Both the position numbers and the translations under genes were made by a program. A stretch of DNA of 64,000 nucleotides from a bacterium (lineage in GTDB: Bacteria > Hinthialibacterota > Hinthialibacteria > OLB16), in contig JAJVIK010000006.1 in NCBI GenBank assembly GCA_022072055.1, forward strand, positions 227,822 through 291,821, in the 5' to 3' direction. Within the stretch, counting starts at the first letter, position 1. Every line of letters starts with the position of its first letter. Below are positions 52,183-60,042 of the stretch, piece after piece. The notes under the pieces were generated by a model. That model saw nothing but the letters and a program-made list of their open reading frames with translations. It was not told the origin of the DNA and ran no database searches.

Positions 52183-54533
52183 TGGCCCTCTCGGACAGTC
52201 CCAGGAGAGGCGTGTTTTCCCTTCTTCTTCCGTTTGCCGCCGCGCGGCTTCCCCTCGACAGGCGCGGTTTCAGGGGGCTCAGGTTCTTCATGCACCTGGC
52301 CTTCCGCCGCCACGCCTTCCGGAGCCTCCGCCACCTCTGAGGAGGGAGTGGAAACCTCAATCGGTCGATCCCCGCCGGGGGTCTCCTCGGAAACCGACTT
52401 CTGTTCAGCCGAAGTCGGTTCAATCTCAGGGGAAACCTCCTCAACCTCGCGGGGCTCCACGGACGGATACCGCTCCTCGGGAGTGTCCTGAGTGGCCAAT
52501 TCTTGGAGCGCTTCAAAGGGGGGCGCGGGCGGCCCGGTGAAGCGCGAGGTCTCGAACGCCATCGGCGGCTCGGGAGCCCCGATTTCAACCGCAAGGCCCT
52601 TCCCATCGGTGGGAGTCGGCTTCACCGGCGGGAGCAACGAGCGCAGCGCGCGGGTCACCGCTTCATCAAAGTCCGCGAAGTCGACCAAGCCCTCGAAAAG
52701 CTCCAGCAGGGAGGTGTAAACCCGAGCGGCCTCCGGCCCGATCTCCAGGCTCCCGACAATCGCCGCATCCAGCTCGACCTCCTTGTCCAGGGGTATCGCT
52801 TCGGGGGACTCCTCAAGAACCGCCTTGAGCTCCTCGACAAAAGAGAGGAGCTGAGCCCACCGCTCCAACTTGAGGATGGCCAGGAGACGGCACTCCAGCA
52901 GTTGGAGACGACTCCTCGGGGTGGTGGCGCGAAGATAGGCCTGATCCACCACCTCCTGAACCAGCTCAAAGCGCTGCTGTGAAAGCGCCTCCTTGGCGAA
53001 TGACAGTTGGACTGGGATGGAATCGGGGGCCATCCGCGCCGCGATCTCCAGACACCCTAAAGCCGCTGCGGCATGGCCCGCCTTTTTCAAGGTCTCTCCG
53101 AGCAGGGTGTGGAGCTCGGGATCGGAGGGCGTGTCCTGAACCATCCGGCTCCATTCGGCCACGGCCTCCTCGTGACGTTCGGTCTGGCATAGGATCTGGG
53201 CCTTGAGCCTTCGCGCGGGGGCATAGTCCGGGTGAAGCTCCATCGTGGACTCCAGGCAAGCCAGCGCGCCGCTGAAGTCCGCCTGGGCATGGTAGGCGAG
53301 CGCCTCCTCCAGGCCGACACGCGGCAGGTTAGGGGCCAGGTGACGCGCCACGCCGCACTCCCGCAACGCGGACTCCGGCGCTCCCGAAAGGCGGTAGGCC
53401 ATCGACAAGTCCAGGCGAACCATGGCCGAGTTGGGACGTCTCTCGCGGGCGCGCTCCAGGAAATCCACCGCCTCTCGGAAGCGGTCGCCTTGCAGCAGGG
53501 CAAGCCCCATCGCGTGATTCGACTCGGCCGAGGTCGGATCATGCGCCAGCGAAACCCGCAGCTCGCGCACAGCCGCGGGAATGTTCCCCAACGCGACCTG
53601 CACAACCCCCAGGTTGTAGCGCACCTCCGCGTTGTCCATGCCCACCGCGAGCAACGCCTCCAAATCATCCCGCGCGGCTTCATACTTGCGGTTTTCGAGA
53701 TTCAAGAGGCTTCGTTCAAACCGAAGCAGGGGATGATCCGGGTGTCGCACCAGCCCCTCCGCCAGGATCCCGGGGCGCTCGCTCCGATCCCCCTCGATAC
53801 GCAGAACACGCGACAGGGCCGCCAACAAATCAGGGTCATTGGGGTGGGCCTTTAGGCCGCGTTCCACCACCGGGCGGGCCTTGGCGCGGTCCCCTGCCTG
53901 AAGGGCCGCCTTGGCCGCGAGAAGCATCACCGCGCGGTCCTCCGGCTCCTCCTCGAGCACAGATTGAAGGGTCTCGAAGGCTTCCTTGAACTTCCCCTCG
54001 TGCATCTGGGACAGGGCGAGGTGTTGAAGGTTGTTGAGGCGAACCCCGCGAACCTGGCGGGCATAATCGGCCAACTCCTCGGCGTGCTTGGTCTCACGCG
54101 CATCCAGCCCGGAAAGGGACTCATCCAGACGCGTGATGGAGACCTGGACTTCCTCCCGCATAATCCGCCCGGACTCCGCCAGGTCGGATCGGAGGGACTC
54201 CAGGGCGGTCGCGGTCTCGGTCTTGGCCGTGGTCAGGCTTTCCAGGATCGAATCGGTCTTTCGATAGAGGTCGTTCGCGGCGCCCTCACGGTCGGTCCGC
54301 TCTTGAGCCAGGTTCTCCTCCATTTTCACCAGGAGCGTGCGAATCTCCTCGTGTTTCCGGTCCATGGCGGTGAACTTGTGAATCAGCCGCTCATCCAGGG
54401 AGTCGAGAAAGCTGTTGAGGGCGTCAATGCGGCCATCAGTCCGACGACTATTGAAGAAGGCGAAAACGCCGAGTCCGATGACTCCCAGGAGCGAAAGTAC
54501 CACCAGCAGCGCGGTCAGGGTTTCTGGCGTCAT
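52179..54533 (-). CDS. Membrane-anchored TPR repeat protein with coiled coil
   Basis: ATG 54533 is preferred because it places the transmembrane helix (LTALLVVLSLLGVIGLGVFA) near the N-terminus; ATG 54581 adds 16 residues. The 784-residue protein then has a coiled coil (about 35-135, DERLIHKFTAMDRKHEEIRT) and TPR repeats from about 145 to 520 (ALSQMHEGKFKEAFETLQSV, ALGNIPAAVRELRVSLAHDP, AYHAQADFSGALACLESTME). An acidic and Pro-rich C-terminal tail ends in a basic stretch (GGKRKKKGKH). It probably scaffolds envelope or polysaccharide enzymes at the inner membrane. It is the first gene of the TPR-WbqC-GT2 unit and is divergent from the 54569 gene. Confidence 0.8.
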   Translation of the reverse strand: MTPETLTALLVVLSLLGVIGLGVFAFFNSRRTDGRIDALNSFLDSLDERLIHKFTAMDRKHEEIRTLLVKMEENLAQERTDREGAANDLYRKTDSILESLTTAKTETATALESLRSDLAESGRIMREEVQVSITRLDESLSGLDARETKHAEELADYARQVRGVRLNNLQHLALSQMHEGKFKEAFETLQSVLEEEPEDRAVMLLAAKAALQAGDRAKARPVVERGLKAHPNDPDLLAALSRVLRIEGDRSERPGILAEGLVRHPDHPLLRFERSLLNLENRKYEAARDDLEALLAVGMDNAEVRYNLGVVQVALGNIPAAVRELRVSLAHDPTSAESNHAMGLALLQGDRFREAVDFLERARERRPNSAMVRLDLSMAYRLSGAPESALRECGVARHLAPNLPRVGLEEALAYHAQADFSGALACLESTMELHPDYAPARRLKAQILCQTERHEEAVAEWSRMVQDTPSDPELHTLLGETLKKAGHAAAALGCLEIAARMAPDSIPVQLSFAKEALSQQRFELVQEVVDQAYLRATTPRSRLQLLECRLLAILKLERWAQLLSFVEELKAVLEESPEAIPLDKEVELDAAIVGSLEIGPEAARVYTSLLELFEGLVDFADFDEAVTRALRSLLPPVKPTPTDGKGLAVEIGAPEPPMAFETSRFTGPPAPPFEALQELATQDTPEERYPSVEPREVEEVSPEIEPTSAEQKSVSEETPGGDRPIEVSTPSSEVAEAPEGVAAEGQVHEEPEPPETAPVEGKPRGGKRKKKGKHASPGTVREGQ

Positions 54534-54568
54534 ATCATTCTCACAAACGTGGTATGGTATCAGCCGCC

Positions 54569-54853
54569 ATGATAAAGACAACCGCGCCCGACAATACCCT
54601 CCTGGTGCAGGCCCGGGTGATTCCCTCCGAAATCGGGTTCCTCAACGCGCTCGTGGAGGAATATGAAGGGCTGGCGCACATGCGGACCCTAGACCGCCGG
54701 TCGGGCGTGCTCAAGTTCTGGACCCCTCGCTCCCAGTGGGATCTCCTTCAATCCGTCTTCGATGATTTTATCGCGTGGGGCTGGATGCTGTCCTACGAAC
54801 GGATCGAACCTTGGTGGGAGATCCGGACCGATCAGGCCCCGAACCCCTCTTGA
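54569..54853 (+). CDS. Small DUF4911-like protein
   Basis: The ATG at 54569 gives 94 residues; ATG 54554 is also possible. The pattern LVQARVIPSEIGFLNALVEE, then YEGLAHMRTLDRRSGVLKFW resembles DUF4911, a small domain with a beta-alpha-beta core that is seen alone in several phyla. Its function is unknown. The gene is transcribed divergently from the TPR gene, with only 35 bases between the two starts. Its last 22 bases overlap tail to tail with the GT-C gene on the other strand. Confidence 0.65.
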   Translation: MIKTTAPDNTLLVQARVIPSEIGFLNALVEEYEGLAHMRTLDRRSGVLKFWTPRSQWDLLQSVFDDFIAWGWMLSYERIEPWWEIRTDQAPNPS

Positions 54854-56574
54854 ACCCACGGCGGGGGGATGGTCGGACTCCCTTTCGGGACCCAGACCTC
54901 CAATCTCTCGTTCCAGCCCTGGAAGTAGAGTTTCTCCTCGCTGCCCGGATGAGCGCGCAGCGGTTCGTAGTTCTCCTCGATGGCCTTCTGGAGACGTTCG
55001 ATTCGGGGATCGATGGAGCGGATTGGAATTCCCTGTCCAGGGCCGATCGGCAGGTCGCGATTGGGGACCAGAAGCTGCCCCCATTGGCCCGTGCGGTCAT
55101 TGGTGAGGAACAAGGCGATCTTCCGCTCGCTCGCCAGTTCGGTGAAGCCTTCAATCATCCGATCCACCTCGGGGTCTGTATCTCCCGGGGGAAGGGAATG
55201 ATGCCAGCGAACCCACCAGAGGTAGGTCTCCGAGAGGTCCATGGCCAGGGTCCTTTCGCTGATTGCCGCGAGGTAAGGCGGGGCCCAAATCAGGTCCTCC
55301 CGTTTGGAGAACTCTCGGATCAGTCGCTCCAGCGTGCGAGCCTCACGGTCCGAAAACTCCACCACGCGTCCCGCCGACTGGTCCGCCAGGTCCACTCCGG
55401 GGGAAAACTGAAAGCGCGCGCTGGTCAGGAAACGGAACGGGTGCCAGCCGAGGAGCGCCACCGCTCCCACCAGAAGAACCACCCGTAGCACAGGCGGGCC
55501 ATGCCGCTCAAATCCGGGTCTTACGGCGTCCGCGACGGCGCCCATTCTCGGGACCTCGACAAACCACTGCCTGAGAGAGGCGGCCGCGAACACCGCGAGC
55601 GCGGTCTCTGCCAGCATGAAAATGTAATCCACCGTCCCGCCCTTGATCACATAAACCGCGCTTCCCACCGAGATGATTCCATACCCAACCACCAGAAGAC
55701 GTTCCCGGATGGTTCGCGGGGGGATCTCAAGATCGTGAAGGAACCGATACATCCCGATCAGGGCCGCAAGGATCACAAGCCCCTCCAAGGTGATAATCGC
55801 GGTTCCCTGTTCCGCGAGGCTGGCGAGCCACTGCCGCGGATCGCTTGGAAAGGAGGCGACCTGGTTGGTCCACACATTCTCGATGTATTTTTCACCGTAA
55901 CGGAGGAAACAAGCTCCAAGCAGAACGACCCCCGTGGCCAGCGAGGCGACCAGCGGTGGCCAACGGTATGTGGGCGCGAACCCAGCATGGAGCGCCAGGA
56001 GGACCGAGAAGGGCAGGGCGCTCATGTTGGTCCAGACCGCGCCCACGGCGGCAATCCCAGCCAGGCACCGAATGGGGATGCTTTCTCCCAGGCAAGCGAA
56101 CCAGCCGAACGAGAGAAGAAGAAGTTCCAGATGCTCCGACTGGTAACTCTGACTCCAGCGGTATCCCTCGGGGAGAAGGAAAAACAAGGAGCCGGCCAGA
56201 AACGCGACCGAGCCTTTCCCGAAAAGCCTCCAGGCCACCCCGAACGCGCATAGGGCGGTGAGCGCGCGGATCAGGTGGATGCACCACCGAAACGCGAGGA
56301 GCGGTTCCATCCCGATTGCCTCCGAGAGCCGGACCAGGAGCGATCCGAGCCAGAGGTGAAAGGGGGGCTGGGGTGAAAGGATTTGGGTGTACAGCTGCAC
56401 CCCTTCCACCAAGCGGCGGCTGATGTACTGGTAGTTGCCGTCTCCGAAGTCGATGTAGGCGCGGCTGGGAGGGGCCTTGAGGACCCAAAGATAGAACGCG
56501 GCCACGCACAGCCACGCTGGAAGCCAGATCAGCGCGTGACTGCGACCTTGGGGATCCATGCCAGTGGAAGTCAC
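54832..56574 (-). CDS. GT-C type integral membrane glycosyltransferase-like protein
   Basis: The 580-residue protein has about ten hydrophobic segments and a soluble C-terminal third. The first periplasmic loop contains YIDFGDGNYQYISRRLVEG and then LSPQPPFHLWLGSL, the D/E-GxY...PP pattern of ArnT/PMT-type GT-C enzymes, which transfer sugars from polyprenyl donors. The exact donor and acceptor are unknown. The start is GTG 56574, six bases after the stop of the nrnA-like gene, or ATG 56559; neither has a clear ribosome-binding site. It lies in the same minus-strand series as nrnA and rfbB, with almost no gaps. Confidence 0.78.
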   Translation of the reverse strand: MTSTGMDPQGRSHALIWLPAWLCVAAFYLWVLKAPPSRAYIDFGDGNYQYISRRLVEGVQLYTQILSPQPPFHLWLGSLLVRLSEAIGMEPLLAFRWCIHLIRALTALCAFGVAWRLFGKGSVAFLAGSLFFLLPEGYRWSQSYQSEHLELLLLSFGWFACLGESIPIRCLAGIAAVGAVWTNMSALPFSVLLALHAGFAPTYRWPPLVASLATGVVLLGACFLRYGEKYIENVWTNQVASFPSDPRQWLASLAEQGTAIITLEGLVILAALIGMYRFLHDLEIPPRTIRERLLVVGYGIISVGSAVYVIKGGTVDYIFMLAETALAVFAAASLRQWFVEVPRMGAVADAVRPGFERHGPPVLRVVLLVGAVALLGWHPFRFLTSARFQFSPGVDLADQSAGRVVEFSDREARTLERLIREFSKREDLIWAPPYLAAISERTLAMDLSETYLWWVRWHHSLPPGDTDPEVDRMIEGFTELASERKIALFLTNDRTGQWGQLLVPNRDLPIGPGQGIPIRSIDPRIERLQKAIEENYEPLRAHPGSEEKLYFQGWNERLEVWVPKGSPTIPPPWVQEGFGA

Positions 56575-56580
56575 CGGGGC

Positions 56581-57582
56581 TTAGGCCGGAGCGGGCGCGC
56601 GCCTAGCTCCGTGAGAGCGGCGTACCGCCTCGGCCACGGCGGGCAAGACCAGAGCCGGAGCCGCTTCCAGGGGAACATCAAGATTCGCCCCCGCCGCGTG
56701 GTAGTGGCCTCCCCCGCCGAACCGCTGCGCGAGGTGACTGCAATCCACGTCGTGACGCGACCGGAAGCTCAGCTTGGTCTTCCCCGGATCGGACTCGCGG
56801 AAAAGCACCGCCACATCGATTCCCTCGATCCCGCGGATGTACTCCACAAACCCCTCGATATCCGAGCGGTCGCACCCATGCGCATCCATCTCCGCGAGGG
56901 TCACGCTCACCCAGACAATCCGTCCCCCCTCCTCGATATGGAGGTTTGAGAGAACCTGGCTGAAGAGGCGGACCCTTCCGACCGGGATGTTCTCATGGAA
57001 TTCGGTGGCGAGGTACGAGGGGTCGGCCCCGGCGCGCACCAATTCGGCGGCCATGCTCAGGGTCTCGGCGTCCGTGTTGGAGAACCGGAACCCCCCCGTG
57101 TCGGTGTAGATCGCAATGTAGAGCTGCGAGGCGAGCTCGGGTGTCAAGGGAATTCCCCACGCTTTGGCGAGGTGGGCGAGGATCATCCCCGTCGCGGGGG
57201 CGTCCGGCTGGACCAGGTTCACCTCCGCGAAACCGGTGTTGCTCTTGTGATGGTCCACACAGGCGAAGGGGCGGGGGCTGGAATCCAGGAATTCACCCAC
57301 TTTCCCGAGGCGCTTGAGGTCGCCGACATCCACCACCACCACGGCCTCGTCCGCCTCCGGGTGGACACCATCCCCAAACACCAGTATCTCCCCGTCGGGA
57401 TCGACAAAACCGAAACGCTCGGGGGTTGGGTCGCTGTTGATCACCCGCGCCGCTTTCCCCCTCGCTCGGATCAAATGGGCCATGGCCAGCGCCGAGCCGA
57501 GCGCGTCGCAGTCCGGGTTGACATGCGTGGTGACCACAAACCTGCTGTGGCTGTCCACGAAATGGGTAAGAGGTTCAAACAT
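56581..57582 (-). CDS. nrnA: DHH-DHHA1 phosphoesterase, NrnA-like
   Basis: The 333-residue protein has all the DHH-family motifs: THVNPDCDALGS, VVDVGD, FACVDHHKSN and YTDTGGFRFSNT, then the DHHA1 domain with FGGGGHYHAAG. Bacterial NrnA degrades short RNA (nano-RNA) and dephosphorylates pAp with manganese; cyclic-dinucleotide phosphodiesterases of the GdpP type have extra domains that are absent here. It is cytoplasmic. The gene starts two bases after the rfbB stop and ends six bases before the GT-C gene. Confidence 0.93.
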   Translation of the reverse strand: MFEPLTHFVDSHSRFVVTTHVNPDCDALGSALAMAHLIRARGKAARVINSDPTPERFGFVDPDGEILVFGDGVHPEADEAVVVVDVGDLKRLGKVGEFLDSSPRPFACVDHHKSNTGFAEVNLVQPDAPATGMILAHLAKAWGIPLTPELASQLYIAIYTDTGGFRFSNTDAETLSMAAELVRAGADPSYLATEFHENIPVGRVRLFSQVLSNLHIEEGGRIVWVSVTLAEMDAHGCDRSDIEGFVEYIRGIEGIDVAVLFRESDPGKTKLSFRSRHDVDCSHLAQRFGGGGHYHAAGANLDVPLEAAPALVLPAVAEAVRRSHGARRAPAPA

Positions 57583-57584
57583 GA

Positions 57585-58631
57585 CTATTGTGCTTGCCCC
57601 TTACTCGTTCTGATCCTCTCATCATACATCTTCCGGTAGTATTCCTTGTACTCCCCCGACTTGATCGGCTCCCACCAGGCCCGATTGCTTTCGTACCATC
57701 GAATCGTCTCCACGATTCCCTGCTCGAATTGATGGGTCGGAGACCAGCCGAGGGTCAGGAGCTTTTCGGTTGAGACCGAGTATCGCCGGTCGTGGCCCTT
57801 GCGGTCCTCCACGTGACGGATCAGGGAATCCGGTTTTCCAAGGGTCTCGAGGATCAGGCGCGTGATCTCCGCGTTGGTCCGCTCGTTCCCGCCGCCGATA
57901 TTGTAGACCTCCCCGGCGCCCCCGTTGAGGAGCACGAAATCAAGCGCCGCGCAGTGGTCCTCCACATGCAGCCAATCGCGCACATTCATCCCGTCGCCGT
58001 AAAGCGGAAGCGGCTTGTCCTCCAAGGCGTTGGTCACGAACAGCGGGATCAATTTCTCGGGATATTGGAAGGGGCCGTAGTTGTTCGAGGCTCGGGTCAC
58101 AATCACATCCAGGCCGTATGTCGCGAAGTAGGAGTAGGCCAAGCGGTCGGCCCCGGCCTTGCTCGCCGAATAAGGGTTGCGCGGGTTGAGCGCGGATTCC
58201 TCGGTGAACGAGCCTTCCTCGATGCTCCCGTAAACCTCATCGGTCGAGATCTGCACAAACCGCGAGAGGTTGTGTTTCTTGGCCGCCTCCAGGAGGACAT
58301 ACGTGCCGTAGACATCGGTCAGAATGAAGGCCCCCGGATCGCCGATGGACCGGTCCACATGCGTCTCGGCGGCGAAGTTCAAGGCGTAATCGAACTTCTC
58401 TTCCGCGAACAGGCTGTCCACCAGGTTCTCGTCGGCGATGTCGCCATGAACAAAACGGTGGCGGCTCGAGGTGGCCGGGTCTCCCTCAATGTCCTTCAGA
58501 TTGCTCCGGTTTCCCGCGTAGGTGAGTTTGTCGAGGTTGACAATTCGCCAACCCGGATGCTTGTGTAGCGCGCAACGCACGAAATGGCTGCCGATAAACC
58601 CGGCGCCGCCGGTGACTAGAACGGTGGTCAT
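57585..58631 (-). CDS. rfbB: dTDP-glucose 4,6-dehydratase
   Basis: The 348-residue protein has the SDR NAD motif GGAGFIGSHF, the family string LDKLTYAGNRSNL, FAAETHVDRSI, the catalytic ISTDEVYGSIEEG and YSASKAGADRL (YxxxK), and NYGPFQYPEKLIPL. It converts dTDP-glucose to dTDP-4-keto-6-deoxyglucose, the precursor of dTDP-rhamnose and other deoxysugars. GGGAG precedes the ATG by about five bases. rfbA, rfbC and rfbD are not in the window. It is the first gene of the rfbB-nrnA-GT-C series. Confidence 0.95.
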   Translation of the reverse strand: MTTVLVTGGAGFIGSHFVRCALHKHPGWRIVNLDKLTYAGNRSNLKDIEGDPATSSRHRFVHGDIADENLVDSLFAEEKFDYALNFAAETHVDRSIGDPGAFILTDVYGTYVLLEAAKKHNLSRFVQISTDEVYGSIEEGSFTEESALNPRNPYSASKAGADRLAYSYFATYGLDVIVTRASNNYGPFQYPEKLIPLFVTNALEDKPLPLYGDGMNVRDWLHVEDHCAALDFVLLNGGAGEVYNIGGGNERTNAEITRLILETLGKPDSLIRHVEDRKGHDRRYSVSTEKLLTLGWSPTHQFEQGIVETIRWYESNRAWWEPIKSGEYKEYYRKMYDERIRTSKGQAQ

Positions 58632-58833
58632 GCCGACTCCCTTGGATCGAATCCCGCGATCCTATCCAAGTCCAGTCCCGGCGTGAATGGGTCCCCCAAG
58701 GCCCCAGCCGCGAGGGGCCTTGACGAAACCCGAGGCGTAGGTAAAGACTTTGTAAGATCGGGAAAGGCCTTCGCCTTTTCCACGCCGGATGCCGGTTTGG
58801 TTACACGCTGCGAACGGGAGTCGAATCGGTCTC

Positions 58834-59940
58834 ATGAAAATCAGTCGTCTGTTCCACTTGAGCGCGCTTCTCTTGCTTCTTGCATTCTCGCAACCCGCCC
58901 TTTCCGAATCGACCAAGGCCGAGGAGGAGCCGGCAATCCCGCCCCCCGCGACTGGGAAGGCGCGCATCGAGGTTCCCGAACCCGACCATGACTTCGGCGC
59001 GGTCCGCCAAGGCGATGTGAAGTCCATCTCGCACACCTGGACACTTAAGAACGCCGGCGAAGAGAACCTGCTCCTCACCAAGGTCAAACCCTCGTGCGGA
59101 TGCACCGCCGCCGTGGCCTCGGCCACCGAAATCGCCCCCGGGGCCACCGCCACCCTGCGCGCCACCCTCAATCCCAAGGGTAAGTTCGGGTCGCAATCCA
59201 TTTCGGTCCGCGTTTCGACCAACGACCCGACCCATCCCACCCAGGTCTTCCGCCTGAGCGGGACCATCCTCAGCGGATGGCGGGTGCTCCCCGTTCATCT
59301 TGATTTCTCTCGCGTCGGGAAGGCCGAAACGGTCACCAAGGAGGTGACCGTGAGCTCGCAATACATGAAAGGCGACAAGACCTACCGGATCACACACTTG
59401 AAGACCAGTGGCCCGGACATCGTCGCGGTCACCGAGGAGATTCCAGGTCAGGAAGGGGTCCAAGAAGGGAAGAATTTCTTCGAGGTCCGCCGCAAGGTGA
59501 AGGTGACCCTCGACACCGGGGAAACCGAGGGGGACCACTCGGGCACCCTGTGGATCGCGACGGATGACCCCAACTCCCCGACCCACGCGGTCACCCTGCG
59601 CTGGTTTGTCGAGGGGGACCTGACCTTCAATCCCTCCAAGCTCTTCGTCTCGGAGGTGCGGGGACGGCGAGTGGCGCGCGATCTGGTCCTGGAGTCCCAT
59701 TCGGGCAAGGCCTTTGAGGTGACCGAGGTGGAGGTCAAGGGCAATTCGGGGCAAACCGGAGATGTGGAAGTTCAACTCAAGCCGGATGTTTCCAACCCGA
59801 CCCATAAAGTCTACAGCGTTACGCCGAACATCCAGAGCGAAAAGCCCACCGAGACCCGCTCGGGGAAAATCGTTCTCAAGACCAACATCCCGGACCAACC
59901 GGAGATTGCGGTGCCGTATACCGCGATCCTCCGAAAATAG
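58834..59940 (+). CDS. Exported DUF1573-domain protein
   Basis: ATG 58834 gives 368 residues with a signal peptide (LFHLSALLLLLAFSQPALS); an ATG at 58789 would add 15 residues before it. Residues about 45-145 match DUF1573 (PEPDHDFGAVRQGDVKSISH, VKPSCGCTAAVASA, ISVRVSTNDPTHPTQVFRLS), an immunoglobulin-like sandwich found in secreted proteins. A second and third sandwich may follow (LDTGETEGDHSGTLWIATDD, and LRWFVEGDLTFNPSKLFVSE). The function is unknown and probably structural or adhesive. A hairpin without a U-tract follows the stop at 59941-59995. Confidence 0.83.
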   Translation: MKISRLFHLSALLLLLAFSQPALSESTKAEEEPAIPPPATGKARIEVPEPDHDFGAVRQGDVKSISHTWTLKNAGEENLLLTKVKPSCGCTAAVASATEIAPGATATLRATLNPKGKFGSQSISVRVSTNDPTHPTQVFRLSGTILSGWRVLPVHLDFSRVGKAETVTKEVTVSSQYMKGDKTYRITHLKTSGPDIVAVTEEIPGQEGVQEGKNFFEVRRKVKVTLDTGETEGDHSGTLWIATDDPNSPTHAVTLRWFVEGDLTFNPSKLFVSEVRGRRVARDLVLESHSGKAFEVTEVEVKGNSGQTGDVEVQLKPDVSNPTHKVYSVTPNIQSEKPTETRSGKIVLKTNIPDQPEIAVPYTAILRK

Positions 59941-59995
59941 CGCGCCTTGAACTCTCGGTGACCGGGAGTCCTTGAGACCGGGTCGCCGAGGCGCG
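59941..59995 (+). other. Hairpin after the DUF1573 gene
   Basis: CGCGCC at 59941-59946 can pair with GGCGCG at 59990-59995, and CTCGGTGACC at 59953-59962 with GGTCGCCGAG at 59981-59990 (one G-T pair). The two stems share the G at 59990, and the left side has a six-base bulge. There is no U-tract, so it may be a terminator-like or RNA-stabilising structure. Confidence 0.4.
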
Positions 59996-60042
59996 GGATC
60001 CGGCTGTCTCATCCCAGGGGGGGGAGAGGAGGAGCAGATTCG

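Noticed and set aside
58761-58781. Imperfect hairpin GGAAAGGC/GCCTTTTCC before the DUF1573 gene as terminator
   Set aside because: The stem needs a bulge and no U-tract follows on either strand.
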